A DNA stretch of 64,000 nt from Muribaculaceae bacterium (GTDB taxonomy: Bacteria; Bacteroidota; Bacteroidia; Bacteroidales; Muribaculaceae): the NCBI GenBank assembly GCA_029062005.1, contig JAIDQZ010000018.1, positions 1 to 64,000 on the forward strand, read 5' to 3'. Positions 8,945 to 18,140 of the stretch are shown piece by piece. The position numbers and the translations under genes are program-made. Each line of letters starts with the position of its first letter. Positions within the stretch are counted from its first letter, which is position 1. The notes beneath the pieces are model-generated. The model searched no databases and was not told where the DNA came from. It worked only from the letters and a program-made list of their open reading frames with translations.

Positions 8945-9898
8945 ATGCTATATCTTGAAAAATTTTTATTCCCTGATCTTGAAAATGACAATCTCTATTT
9001 TGATGATCCAAAGGGTTCTTTTTTTGATGAAAATACTTATCCCTTCCATCTCATGTCTGAAATAGGGTTATGGTCATTGGATTTCGAACCGTTGACCATC
9101 CTTTATGGTGGCAATGGATCCGGCAAATCCACTATAATCAATGTCATAAGTCAGAAACTGTGTGCCGATCGTCGCTCTATGTTTAATTCAGGTCCATATT
9201 TTGAAGAGTATGTAAGCAGATGTCAGTATCAGGCATCAGAAACCCTTGAGGGAGAAACTCTTTATAAGGGTCATCGCGAACCGCAAAGATACGACATATC
9301 CAAGATCACAACCGTTCTGACAAGCGACGATATCTTCCATTCGATGCTCGACCTCAGGCTTGAAAATGACAGAAAACTTAAAAAAAGTCAATTCCTGATG
9401 GATGATTACCGCAATCCAGAAGATCTTCCACGTCATCTGAATTTTGAGACCGGCTATAATGTTGATAAGTTCAAAAGGGGAGTGGAGATCAGACAGGCAC
9501 GAAACAGCATGCGCAATAGAAACAAATCGTTCAACAAGATTCTTCTTGATAAAATTGGGCGTATGGAAAGGGGATTCAGTAATGGAGAGACGGCATTGAT
9601 GAAACTTTCAGAACTGCTTGAATCGCCGGGACTCTATCTGCTTGACGAACCGGAAAACAGCATGTCGTGTGAGTTCCAGATTAAACTGGCATCAATCATC
9701 TCATATCTTGCAAGATATGGAAAATGTCAGTTTCTGATATCTACCCATTCCCCATTTATCCTGTCGATGGAAAATGCCAAGATATATAATCTTGACCATA
9801 ATCCCGTCGACATATGCAAATGGTGGGAACTTGACAATATGAAAAGCTATTTCGAGCTATTCTATAAATCAAAAGACCATTTTTTGTGTAACGATTAG
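8945..9898 (+). CDS. AAA family ATPase, ABC/SMC-like
   Basis: A 317-residue soluble ATPase. Walker A is GGNGSGKST (residues 55-63), the ABC-signature-like FSNGETALMKLSELL precedes Walker B GLYLLDEPE, and the switch histidine is in STHSPF. There is no membrane segment and no TOPRIM or nuclease domain. It is the short AAA_21 type of single-gene ATPase often annotated only as AAA family; the role is unknown. The N-terminus MLYLEKFLFP is typical for these proteins, supporting ATG 8945. Only 19 bp separate it from the DUF1349 gene downstream, so they may be cotranscribed. Confidence 0.8.
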   Translation: MLYLEKFLFPDLENDNLYFDDPKGSFFDENTYPFHLMSEIGLWSLDFEPLTILYGGNGSGKSTIINVISQKLCADRRSMFNSGPYFEEYVSRCQYQASETLEGETLYKGHREPQRYDISKITTVLTSDDIFHSMLDLRLENDRKLKKSQFLMDDYRNPEDLPRHLNFETGYNVDKFKRGVEIRQARNSMRNRNKSFNKILLDKIGRMERGFSNGETALMKLSELLESPGLYLLDEPENSMSCEFQIKLASIISYLARYGKCQFLISTHSPFILSMENAKIYNLDHNPVDICKWWELDNMKSYFELFYKSKDHFLCND

Positions 9899-9917
9899 AA
9901 GGGTAATAGTTTGAAAA

Positions 9918-10571
9918 ATGAATAAAAAACAATTTTTAATCTTATCGGCAGCTGTGGGCTGCCAGCTCGCCATGGGACAGTCACTTGAAAAAATGAACTG
10001 GTTTAACGAACCGGACAACTGGGAGATAAAAGAAAAAAAACTCATAATGGACGTTACTCCAAGAAGCGATTTCTGGAGAATATCGCATTATGGATTCACT
10101 GTCGATGACGCACCGTTCTATTTTGCCGAATATGGTGGTGAATTTGAGGCAAAGGTAAAGATATCAGGCGACTATAAAGTGCGTTTCGATCAAGCCGGCA
10201 TGATGATACGTATCGATCATGAGAATTATATCAAGACTGGTATCGAGTTTGTAGATGGGAAATACAATATTAGCACTGTCGTGACCCATCGGACTTCGGA
10301 CTGGAGCGTGATAGCACTCGACCGCCCTGTCGAATTCATTTGGATCAAAGCGGTAAGAAGAAGAGATGCTGTAGAGATCTTCTATTCGTTCGACGACAAG
10401 GAATATGTAATGATGCGAAATGCGTGGCTTGAAGCAAACCATCCGGTAAAGATCGGTATGTTTGCAGCATGTCCAGACGGCAATGGATTCAAAGCAACAT
10501 TCTCAGATTTCAAAGTAAAGCATCTTCCGGATATAGTCCGCACCGAATGGCTTGAAAAGAATGCGGAATAA
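9918..10571 (+). CDS. DUF1349 secreted concanavalin-like protein
   Basis: A 217-residue protein with an N-terminal signal-like stretch (about residues 1-20, ending LAMGQ), followed by a beta-sandwich of the DUF1349 family (concanavalin A-like fold). The family pattern is clear: FWRISHYGFTVDDAPF, FDQAGMMIRID, IEFVDG and a late VKIGMFAACPDG. Members are thought to bind or process glycans, but activity has not been settled and I see no certain catalytic pair. It lies 19 bp after the AAA ATPase gene and may be expressed with it, although no functional link is obvious. Confidence 0.75.
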   Translation: MNKKQFLILSAAVGCQLAMGQSLEKMNWFNEPDNWEIKEKKLIMDVTPRSDFWRISHYGFTVDDAPFYFAEYGGEFEAKVKISGDYKVRFDQAGMMIRIDHENYIKTGIEFVDGKYNISTVVTHRTSDWSVIALDRPVEFIWIKAVRRRDAVEIFYSFDDKEYVMMRNAWLEANHPVKIGMFAACPDGNGFKATFSDFKVKHLPDIVRTEWLEKNAE

Positions 10572-10691
10572 CAGTAAACGCAAATACAAATCGGATCAAC
10601 TGTTTTGGTCTTAAAAATCAGAATGACACGCAAACTGTAAATGTGGTAAGTATTTTACCAATTAAGGTCGGAATCCTGACAAATTATTCAT

Positions 10692-10700
10692 TAATTTTGC
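10692..10700 (+). promoter_or_regulatory. -7 box of the hydrolase-acetyltransferase operon
   Basis: Perfect TAATTTTGC, 40 bp before the ATG at 10741. It supports that start over the in-frame ATG at 10711, which would lie about 6 bp past the predicted transcription start. Confidence 0.55.
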
Positions 10701-10740
10701 ACAATGTTGAATGAAATTTAAGTCATTCAATATTTATATT

Positions 10741-11814
10741 ATGAAGAAGATTATTTCGGGACTTATGATAGTGTCAACGGTAGCATTTACTGCCAACTCA
10801 ACAATTATGGACAACGTTAATACTAACAGAGCTCTTGCTCCGGTTGAGCAACTGACTCTGACTCAGGAATGGGATAAGGTATTCCCTAAAAGTGAGAAAG
10901 TAGATCACCATAAGGTGACTTTTGTAAACAGATATGGTATAACACTTGCAGCCGATATGTATATTCCCAAGGGTGTGTCGGGCAAACTGCCGGCTATTGC
11001 CGTAAGCGGTCCTTTCGGTGCTGTAAAGGAGCAGTCGAGCGGTCTGTATGCTCAGCAATTGGCTGAGCGTGGCTATCTTACCATAGCATTTGATCCTTCT
11101 TTTACAGGCGAGAGTGGCGGAAAGCCACGTCGTGTGGCTTCTCCCGATATTAATACAGAGGATTTTTCAGCCGCTGTTGATTTCCTTTCTGTGCAGCCGG
11201 AAGTGGATGCAGAGCGTATCGGTATACTTGGAGTATGTGGCTGGGGTGGAATAGCAATAGAGGCAGCCATCAACGATCCACGTATCAAAGCGACCGTAGC
11301 TTCAACTATGTACGACATGACAAGGGTGAACGCAAACGGATATTTTGATTCAGAAGACTCGAAACAACAGCGTAATTCTAAACGGGCTGCAATGGCAAAA
11401 CAACGTACGGATGACTACATGAATGGAGAATATACGCGTGCCGGAGGCGTTGTGGATCCGCTCCCTGAAGATGCTCCTCAATTTGTAAAAGACTATCACG
11501 CTTATTATAAGACTCCGCGTGGTTTTCATCCAAGATCCGGGAATTCCACGGATGGATGGAATGCCACATCAGCTCTTCCTTTCGTCAACTTTAAGTTTTT
11601 CGAATATGCCGATGAACTTGATAATGCAGTTCTTATTGTTCATGGAGATCAGGCACACTCATATTATTTCGGAAAGGATACGTTTGCGAAGCTGAAGGGT
11701 GACAACAAGCAGCTGCTCACTATAAAAGGAGCAAGCCACTGCGATCTTTATGATCAGCTTAATATCATTCCGTTTGATGAAATTGCAGCATTCTATAAAG
11801 AATATCTGAAATGA
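10741..11814 (+). CDS. Secreted alpha/beta hydrolase, dienelactone-hydrolase-like
   Basis: A 357-residue protein with a signal peptide ([16 protein letters not shown] and following) and a single alpha/beta-hydrolase domain. The nucleophile elbow reads LGVCGWGG, with cysteine where most family members have serine, as in dienelactone hydrolases. The acid lies in [11 protein letters not shown] and the histidine in GASHCDLYD. The core motifs [13 protein letters not shown] and [15 protein letters not shown] are typical of a Bacteroidales hydrolase group annotated only as alpha/beta hydrolase. The substrate is unknown. It overlaps the next gene by 4 bases, so the two are coupled. Confidence 0.75.
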   Translation: MKKIISGLMIVSTVAFTANSTIMDNVNTNRALAPVEQLTLTQEWDKVFPKSEKVDHHKVTFVNRYGITLAADMYIPKGVSGKLPAIAVSGPFGAVKEQSSGLYAQQLAERGYLTIAFDPSFTGESGGKPRRVASPDINTEDFSAAVDFLSVQPEVDAERIGILGVCGWGGIAIEAAINDPRIKATVASTMYDMTRVNANGYFDSEDSKQQRNSKRAAMAKQRTDDYMNGEYTRAGGVVDPLPEDAPQFVKDYHAYYKTPRGFHPRSGNSTDGWNATSALPFVNFKFFEYADELDNAVLIVHGDQAHSYYFGKDTFAKLKGDNKQLLTIKGASHCDLYDQLNIIPFDEIAAFYKEYLK

Positions 11815-12374
11815 AGACAGAAGAGTTTATTAGAATAATGGATTCGGGTGATGTAATTCCGGGAGGCTCACCTATTCATGCAAAAATGCACGCTTTAAGT
11901 CAGGAGGCTATCAGAATCACGATGGAAATCAATAATTCCTATCACAATCATGATGAAATAGTAGCATTGATGTCGGAACTTACAGGCACATCCATTCATG
12001 ACAGTTTCAGTCTTTTTCCTCCATTCTATACAGACTGCGGGAAAAATCTAAGGATCGGCAAGCGGGTATTCATAAACTCCGGCTGCAAGTTTCAGGATCA
12101 GGGCGGAATTACAATTGGAGATGATGTCCTTGTCGGGCATAACTGTGTAATCGCCACCCTCAATCATGCTATGGATCCGGATCGTCGTGCCGACATGATT
12201 CCGGCACCTGTCAAAATCGGCAACAAGGTCTGGATTGGAGCTAACGTTACGATTCTTCAAGGTGTGACTGTCGGGGAAGGAGCTATAATAGCAGCCGGAG
12301 CTGTCGTCAACAAGGATGTGCCCCCACGCACTGTTGTAGGGGGAATACCAGCAAAAGTTATAAAATCAGTTTGA
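11811..12374 (+). CDS. Sugar O-acetyltransferase (maltose acetyltransferase family)
   Basis: A 187-residue left-handed beta-helix acetyltransferase of the Maa/NodL/LacA group. An N-terminal helical cap (to about 60) precedes hexapeptide repeats. The catalytic histidine is in [10 protein letters not shown], and the C-terminal [10 protein letters not shown] is the usual ending. It would transfer acetyl from acetyl-CoA to a sugar hydroxyl in the cytoplasm. The ATGA overlap with the upstream hydrolase gene suggests joint expression. Its stop lies 7 bp from the lipA stop on the other strand. Confidence 0.85.
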   Translation: MKTEEFIRIMDSGDVIPGGSPIHAKMHALSQEAIRITMEINNSYHNHDEIVALMSELTGTSIHDSFSLFPPFYTDCGKNLRIGKRVFINSGCKFQDQGGITIGDDVLVGHNCVIATLNHAMDPDRRADMIPAPVKIGNKVWIGANVTILQGVTVGEGAIIAAGAVVNKDVPPRTVVGGIPAKVIKSV

Positions 12375-12381
12375 TTTCATG

Positions 12382-13230
12382 TCAATGCACATGCCGCTCG
12401 GCATGATATGAGGAACGAACCATCGGAGCAGACTCTATATGCCTGAATCCGAGCCTAAGTCCTTCAAGACGATAATGCTCGAACGTTTCAGGTGTGATAT
12501 ATTCCTGTACTGTATAGTGATTGGCGGTAGGTTGAAGATATTGACCTATCGTCATCACTTCACATCCTGCATCCAGAAGATCCTTCATAGTCTGTATTAT
12601 CTCATCAGGTGTCTCGCCAAGACCTAACATGATTCCGCTTTTTGAGCGTATGCCGCTCTTGGCAATCTGACGGATCACTTTTAATGAGGTGTCATAGGTG
12701 GCATGACAACGAACTGCGGGAGTAAGCCTTCTGACAGTCTCAAGATTATGGGAAATTACATCCGGTTTTTCATAAATTATCTTATTCACAAGATCCTCCC
12801 TTCCTTGAAAATCGGGAATCAATACCTCCATCGTGACTTCAGGACACTCAGTCTTGAGAGTGCGTATCAATTCCGCCCAGTGTGAAGCACCAAGATCCTC
12901 CAGATCGTCACGGTCGACAGAAGTCACGACTACGTGTTTCAATTTGAGAGTTTTCACAGATTCCACTATGTCTGAGATCTCCTTGCGGTCGAGGGGGAGT
13001 GGACGACCGGTAGCTACATTACAGAATTTGCAACTGCGTGTGCAGATATTTCCTCCGATCATAAATGTTGCCGTTCCATTACCCCAGCACTCTGCCCGAT
13101 TCGGACACATTCCACTCGAACAGATGGTATGGAGATTTTTTTCATTTAGCAATCCAACCACCTGACTTGCCTTAAATCCGCGGGGGAGTCTTATCTTCAG
13201 CCATTCCGGCTTCCTTCTATAATCTGCCAT
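12382..13230 (-). CDS. lipA: Lipoyl synthase
   Basis: A 282-residue radical SAM enzyme that inserts two sulfurs into octanoyl groups on E2 and H proteins. The auxiliary cluster cysteines are in CSSGMCPNRAECWG, and the radical SAM cluster motif CTRSCKFC follows (CxxxCxxC). The C-terminal SAPMVRSSYHA contains the conserved RSS serine ligand. Length is normal. Its ATG shares one base with the stop of the upstream DHHW gene (TAATG), so it is probably translated from the O-acetylation operon message. That is an unusual neighbourhood, as no lipB or other lipoylation gene is present here. Confidence 0.93.
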   Translation of the reverse strand: MADYRRKPEWLKIRLPRGFKASQVVGLLNEKNLHTICSSGMCPNRAECWGNGTATFMIGGNICTRSCKFCNVATGRPLPLDRKEISDIVESVKTLKLKHVVVTSVDRDDLEDLGASHWAELIRTLKTECPEVTMEVLIPDFQGREDLVNKIIYEKPDVISHNLETVRRLTPAVRCHATYDTSLKVIRQIAKSGIRSKSGIMLGLGETPDEIIQTMKDLLDAGCEVMTIGQYLQPTANHYTVQEYITPETFEHYRLEGLRLGFRHIESAPMVRSSYHAERHVH

Positions 13231-14852
13231 TATTCTTCTGTCTTCTCTGGTTGAACGGGAGTCTCTTCCTTAATCGATTTCTCAGGCTCCTGTGATGATG
13301 TCTCCTCAATTGCAGGAACTGATGCTTCAATACGTGTCTCAGGCTTGGAAGAATTAGATTGCACATTATCATTCTTCTTTGAAGCGGATTGAGAATCTGA
13401 GGCTGCTGGAGCAGGGATTCCACCTTTTTGTGTAAGCATTTTTTTCACTTTCGATGCGCTTCCACTACTGTAAGCATTGAATACATTGAAGCAGACTGCG
13501 ATATCCGTGATTCCATTCTTGGTAACATATTCTTTAAGATTATGTGTGAAATAACGGAAATCGACTACGTGTACTTCATTGAAGCTATAGAAAAGATTCC
13601 CCGGTACGGCATTGCCATATGAATCTTTGATTATCAGTAATTTTCTATTACCTGGGGTTGATGTCTTGACTTTCACGTAAGCCTGGTCTGTGCCTATGAA
13701 GGTGAGATATGCGTTTCCGCTGCCGTCCTTGAACTTCTTGAAAAAGGCAGACTTGTATGGACGCGACTCCCTGACAATCTTAAAATTCTTATTTAGCGTA
13801 TAAGATACAAATTCAGAATCAAAGCTTACCTGATTAGGCACATAATAGACAAAATCCTCAGGCGCTTTCTTGACCGAAATATCTTTAGAATATCCGTACA
13901 TTGAACCCACAAAATTCTTGACTACGTGCTTGTCATATGCATCGAGTCCTTTGAATGGTACCCCTGCAGCTTCTGCCAGTTTCTTTGCAGCATAATATCC
14001 TCCAAGTCCGGCCCAATGGTGGTCAGTCCTCAGATAAATATCTTCCTTCTTATGTTTCAGGAGTTCGTCATATATGTCTACGAACTTCACTTTTGGAGAC
14101 AGCCGATCCCTGATGCTGTATATAAACGGTTTCTGTGGATTGCTTGCTTTCGCAGCCTTGGCAGGAAGATAATATTCAGTAGCGAGGGGAGCCACCATAG
14201 CGTAAACATTCCGGCCCGGAAATTCTTCCGCAAGAGTGTTGAGAAGGTCTACATAGCCGCCGCCACCCTTGGCGGTCCCTCCGAATGCCATAAGAGCCCT
14301 TACATTATCGCCTTTACCAATAATAATAGTTCCGGAACTTCCAAGTTTTGCTTTGCCGTCATTTATGTCTTCCTCCTCATCGGCTTCAGGATCCTGATGA
14401 CTTGCTTCTTCATGTCTGTCAGCAGTCTTGTCTTTAATATCAGATGTGCTTTTTTCCTGCTCGGTATCATTGTCTGATTCCGATGCGATATTTCCTGTAT
14501 CAGCGGGCCGGAACGATACTGTCTCTTCGTCTGAGCGGAAATCTGCCTTCATGGCTCCTCTGATTTTCATGCTCGCTGTCATAAGTTCGTCGCGATACGG
14601 TTCGGTATCGCTAAACCAACTTGATATATCTGCTGTGAATTTTCCGGGATTTTTCCTTATAGCTTCCAGATCTGAAACATCCGGAAATTCGGCAAGATCT
14701 CTTTTTTCGAGTTCTGAATATTCAGTACGAGGCAAGAATACAAATACCGCGGTGAGGATGGCGAAAAAAAATCCCACCATCACAATATACATAACTGACG
14801 CGCCATGCTTACCCTTTACTTCGGGCAATTCATTTTCTGACTTCTTGTCCAT
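13230..14852 (-). CDS. DHHW-family protein, AlgJ/AlgX-like O-acetylation factor
   Basis: A 540-residue protein with one N-terminal membrane helix (about 18-40) and a large extracytoplasmic SGNH-like domain. The signature LRTDHHWAGLGGYYA gives the family its name, and IIKDSYGNA provides another conserved active-site block. Such proteins accept acetyl groups from an MBOAT partner and pass them to a polysaccharide. Residues about 110-170 and the last 75 residues are low-complexity, rich in Ser, Glu, Lys and Pro, and probably disordered. The MBOAT gene is 24 bp upstream. The polymer modified is not identifiable. Confidence 0.82.
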   Translation of the reverse strand: MDKKSENELPEVKGKHGASVMYIVMVGFFFAILTAVFVFLPRTEYSELEKRDLAEFPDVSDLEAIRKNPGKFTADISSWFSDTEPYRDELMTASMKIRGAMKADFRSDEETVSFRPADTGNIASESDNDTEQEKSTSDIKDKTADRHEEASHQDPEADEEEDINDGKAKLGSSGTIIIGKGDNVRALMAFGGTAKGGGGYVDLLNTLAEEFPGRNVYAMVAPLATEYYLPAKAAKASNPQKPFIYSIRDRLSPKVKFVDIYDELLKHKKEDIYLRTDHHWAGLGGYYAAKKLAEAAGVPFKGLDAYDKHVVKNFVGSMYGYSKDISVKKAPEDFVYYVPNQVSFDSEFVSYTLNKNFKIVRESRPYKSAFFKKFKDGSGNAYLTFIGTDQAYVKVKTSTPGNRKLLIIKDSYGNAVPGNLFYSFNEVHVVDFRYFTHNLKEYVTKNGITDIAVCFNVFNAYSSGSASKVKKMLTQKGGIPAPAASDSQSASKKNDNVQSNSSKPETRIEASVPAIEETSSQEPEKSIKEETPVQPEKTEE

Positions 14853-14876
14853 ATAATAATATACTAATCTTGATAA

Positions 14877-16340
14877 TTAGAATCTTGTGTATATAAACGC
14901 ATTGTTGGTGGCTCCTACAAGCAAGGCAACACAGCAACATAATATCACTATCGAGACTACAGCATGACAAAACTGTACGGTATAGTTTCCTGCATACGGT
15001 ATGCTTTTTGCCATTTTGTATCCTATTTTTTCAACCTGCTTCCTGACAGGAAGACAAAGAATTATTGCAGCTACCCATAGCCATAGATTGTCAATTATAA
15101 CAGTCTCTACGTGCATGGGAAGTCCCTGCGGTTCATTCTGACCGAAAAACGCCGTGAAGAACTGTGACATTCTTCCGAAATCATCAAAATAAAACAGTCC
15201 CCAGCCGACGAGGATAAGAAATATACTATATATGTATAAGCCTATTCTGGGAATATTCCACCGTAGCAGTGTATATTTCTCAATCATTATTATAAGACCG
15301 AAATACACGCCCCATATGATGAAATTCCAGCTCGCGCCATGCCACATCCCGGTAAGAAACCATACTGTCATTATATTGAGTGCCTGATGCCTTCTGTTAC
15401 CACCCATCGGGATATAGACATAATCACGGAAAAATGAGCCGAGACTCATATGCCAGCGGCGCCAGAAATCTGTCATCGAGGTGCAGGTGTAAGGATGGTT
15501 GAAATTTTCCGGGAAATGAAACCCTACGCATCTTCCTATACCGATTGCCATGTCCGAATATCCGGAAAAATCAAAATATATCTGTATTGAGAATGCAAGT
15601 ATACCTATCCATGCGGCGGCAGCCGACATATTCTCAAGATTTCCGCCAAGCAGGGCAGTGGCTATCTCACCCATGATATTGGCTATTATGACTTTTTTAC
15701 CCAATCCGATGATAAATCTGTAGACACCGTCAGCCACATCATCTGCCGTGGCTCGCCTTCTCGTTATTTCTTCAGCAACAGTGCCATAGCGCACTATTGG
15801 TCCGGCTATAAGCTGAGGGAACATAGAAATATATAGAAGGAGATCGAAATAATTCCTTTGAGGCTTTGAGTCTTCACGGTAGACGTCTACAAGATATGAA
15901 ATGGATTGAAAGATGTAGAAACTTATGCCAATTGGAAGAGCAATCTGAGGATCCGGAATATCAAGACCGGCACTTCTCGCTATACCGGAGAAAAAACCGA
16001 GATACTTGAAGCTTCCGAGAGCTGCAAGATCTGCTGCCACACCTATTATCAGCCATGCCTTGCCGATTGCATTATGCTTCTTGTAAAGCAGCAGACCGCA
16101 GAAATAATTGACAAGAACCACTGCAAGCATAAGAAAGACATAGATCGGTTCACCCCATGCATAAAACAATATTGAAAAGATCGTAAGCACGATATTACGG
16201 TATAACATCGGGCGACGGAGAGTTTTCTCACGTTTTACAGCATAACGGATTCTTGATTTATCTATCCATCCGAAAAGAACATAAAGAATACCGAATAGAG
16301 GAATAAAACAGAATATGAAGAATAGATCTGAGAATACCAT
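14877..16340 (-). CDS. MBOAT-family O-acyltransferase (AlgI-like)
   Basis: A 487-residue polytopic membrane protein with about ten to twelve helices. The catalytic histidine is in GMWHGASWNFIIWG and the upstream block YSDMAIGIGRCVGFHFPENFNHPY is the AlgI-type signature. It should move acetyl groups from cytoplasmic acetyl-CoA across the membrane to the DHHW partner for transfer to an exported or cell-surface glycan. The gene lies between an SGNH hydrolase gene 17 bp upstream and the DHHW gene 24 bp downstream, the standard arrangement of such O-acetylation modules. Confidence 0.9.
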   Translation of the reverse strand: MVFSDLFFIFCFIPLFGILYVLFGWIDKSRIRYAVKREKTLRRPMLYRNIVLTIFSILFYAWGEPIYVFLMLAVVLVNYFCGLLLYKKHNAIGKAWLIIGVAADLAALGSFKYLGFFSGIARSAGLDIPDPQIALPIGISFYIFQSISYLVDVYREDSKPQRNYFDLLLYISMFPQLIAGPIVRYGTVAEEITRRRATADDVADGVYRFIIGLGKKVIIANIMGEIATALLGGNLENMSAAAAWIGILAFSIQIYFDFSGYSDMAIGIGRCVGFHFPENFNHPYTCTSMTDFWRRWHMSLGSFFRDYVYIPMGGNRRHQALNIMTVWFLTGMWHGASWNFIIWGVYFGLIIMIEKYTLLRWNIPRIGLYIYSIFLILVGWGLFYFDDFGRMSQFFTAFFGQNEPQGLPMHVETVIIDNLWLWVAAIILCLPVRKQVEKIGYKMAKSIPYAGNYTVQFCHAVVSIVILCCCVALLVGATNNAFIYTRF

Positions 16341-16357
16341 ATCTTGATAGTGGATTT

Positions 16358-17197
16358 TTATTCAGTTTTCAAAATTTTAAGTCGCTTTATATTATTGAGA
16401 ATATAGCATCCTAAATGTGCCGCACCTTGCGGATTGGTATGAACACCGTCATATGTATATTTGTAATGATTTACTTCGTCATCGTGTCTGACAGCCGTTT
16501 CCTGATCAGCCCTGAGTACAACGCATCCCCTCGAACGTCCCGCTCTGTCTATTATATCAGATACTTTCAAGGTAATGTCTGCCGATACTTTTGACATCTG
16601 AAGCGGTGTGACAAGTATCTGGCTCGATTCCGGAAATCTATGTCTAAGAATGTCGCAAACGAGTTTTACACTTCCGCAAAGCGAGGTAACCATATCAGGA
16701 GAAATAATCATAGGGTCTGTGACAGTCATGACAGTATCCACACAGTTGAATATCCCAGGTCGTCTGTCTGAAAACCATGCATCATTAGCTCCAGCAAAAA
16801 TCATGATGCAGTCCGGATCCGAAACTCCTTCTTCATCATATTTTTCAATAAGGCGCAACACCTGATTATAGATGACATTATTGTCATGAAGAACTTCGCT
16901 ATAAAAAGATGTATCTGCAATCGTAGATGTAGTGTTGGTCCATGTTGCTCCGCTTCTTGCAAAAATATCTATATCATCAAAAAGCCTGCTTTGTCGAAGT
17001 GTGTGTGTCCAGCCAGTAGGATTTTCACATGAATCTCCTCCGATCCACGTCATGGAGTCTCCTAAAACCGCAATTTTTGATCCATTGCCCGCATATGCCT
17101 TTGCTAATGAAAAATGCATGACTACAAGCAGAATCAAAGAAACCGCCAATAAAAAGCTGTCTTTATTATAACTATATAATTTACAATGAATAAACAT
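16358..17197 (-). CDS. SGNH/GDSL hydrolase of the O-acetylation operon
   Basis: A 279-residue exported esterase-like protein. Residues about 13-35 are a signal or membrane anchor. Block I is AVLGDSMTW (serine nucleophile), the block III-type motif is IFAGANDAW, and block V is YDGVHTNPQGAAH (aspartate and histidine). It is the first gene of the operon with MBOAT, DHHW and lipA and could act as acetyltransferase or deacetylase on the same polymer. The start at 17197 is 41 bp from a perfect -7 box, and a palindromic operator candidate overlaps the promoter. Confidence 0.8.
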   Translation of the reverse strand: MFIHCKLYSYNKDSFLLAVSLILLVVMHFSLAKAYAGNGSKIAVLGDSMTWIGGDSCENPTGWTHTLRQSRLFDDIDIFARSGATWTNTTSTIADTSFYSEVLHDNNVIYNQVLRLIEKYDEEGVSDPDCIMIFAGANDAWFSDRRPGIFNCVDTVMTVTDPMIISPDMVTSLCGSVKLVCDILRHRFPESSQILVTPLQMSKVSADITLKVSDIIDRAGRSRGCVVLRADQETAVRHDDEVNHYKYTYDGVHTNPQGAAHLGCYILNNIKRLKILKTE

Positions 17198-17237
17198 TGC
17201 CTGATTTCAATACCTGTTGTTATATGTGAATAACGTT

Positions 17238-17269
17238 GCAAAATTACACCGAATTTGTCAAATGACAAA
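17238..17269 (-). promoter_or_regulatory. Promoter of the O-acetylation operon with overlapping palindrome
   Basis: On the minus strand TTTG (17266-17269) and a perfect TAATTTTGC (17238-17246) are 19 bp apart. The palindrome TTTGTCA-AA-TGACAAA (17254-17269) covers the -33 element and part of the spacer, a good place for a repressor. Confidence 0.65.
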
Positions 17270-17351
17270 ATTTCATTGATAAAAAATACATTCATTAAAC
17301 CAAAAAATCTGAATAAGTGTTATAAATTCTGAAAACACATAAGTCAACAAC

Positions 17352-17365
17352 TGTCATCTATGACA
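17352..17365. promoter_or_regulatory. Second TGTCA/TGACA palindrome in the divergent intergenic region
   Basis: TGTCAT-CT-ATGACA, with the same half-site as the palindrome at 17254-17269 but 2 bp wider spacing. It lies about 50 bp before the DUF308 gene start. Confidence 0.4.
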
Positions 17366-17412
17366 TTTATTGATGAATATACTTATTTAATCACAATTTA
17401 ATACTAAAAACT

Positions 17413-17979
17413 ATGACACGCGCAATGCTTAAAACAGCCTCCAACTTTTGGTGGATCCCTATGGTTACAGGACTTCTTTCGATCGGACTTGGAATATGGT
17501 GTCTGTTAAGTCCAGGAACCTCACTCCCCGTCATGGCATATACATTTGCTCTCGTAATCTGCGCCGTAGGCTTCCTCAATACAGTTTTCGCTCTGCTTAA
17601 TATCGGAAGTATATCGGGATGGGGATTCAAATTACTGGTAGGAATTATAGAGATAGTATGTGGCGTATGGATGATGATTCTTCCGGAATCATCCATGGTG
17701 GCGGCATTTATCTATGGAGTAGGATTCTATCTCGTATTCGTTGCTCTCAATGCAGTTTGTGAAGCAGTACTTTATTATGGCGACACCAAATACTGGCTTG
17801 CAATGCTTCTTTCATTCATATTGTGCACACTCCTGCTTGCAGTTATATTTCTTGCAGGTCCGCTCGCAGGTGGAATAGCCGTATGGCTTTACATCGGAAT
17901 AGCATTCATCACATTTGGAATCTATAGAATTCTTCTGTCAATAAAGATATGCCAGGCAAACAAAATGCTCAACAGGTAA
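17413..17979 (+). CDS. DUF308 (HdeD-like) membrane protein
   Basis: A 188-residue protein with six predicted membrane helices arranged as repeated pairs, the HdeD/DUF308 pattern (GLLSIGLGIWCLLSPG near the N-terminus). Related HdeD of E. coli is linked to acid resistance, but the biochemical role of the family is unknown. It is monocistronic, diverges from the O-acetylation operon, and ends 21 bp before a strong terminator. The shared intergenic region contains two related palindromes, which hints at common control. Confidence 0.8.
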   Translation: MTRAMLKTASNFWWIPMVTGLLSIGLGIWCLLSPGTSLPVMAYTFALVICAVGFLNTVFALLNIGSISGWGFKLLVGIIEIVCGVWMMILPESSMVAAFIYGVGFYLVFVALNAVCEAVLYYGDTKYWLAMLLSFILCTLLLAVIFLAGPLAGGIAVWLYIGIAFITFGIYRILLSIKICQANKMLNR

Positions 17980-18000
17980 TATAAAAAAACATAAAAGATA

Positions 18001-18053
18001 AAATAAAGATAAAAGGGAAGACTCCTGATGGGTCTTCCCTTTTATCTTTATTT
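18001..18053. terminator. Bidirectional terminator with a perfect 22-bp stem
   Basis: Bases 18001-18022 are the exact reverse complement of 18032-18053, with a 9-base loop. The GGGAAGAC/GTCTTCCC core is flanked by A-rich and T-rich arms, so a U-tract forms in both directions. It separates the DUF308 gene from the convergent PL11 gene. Confidence 0.9.
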
Positions 18054-18140
18054 AAACTACAGTTTATGTATGGTAGTTTATGGGTTTGTCTTACTTTACT
18101 TAAGTCTAAATTATAAAACTTAAATAGACAAAATTTATTG

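Noticed and set aside
12390-12405. Terminator between the acetyltransferase and lipA genes (CATGCCG-CT-CGGCATG)
   Set aside because: The stem is perfect but has only a two-base spacer and no T-run, and it lies in conserved lipA C-terminal codons.
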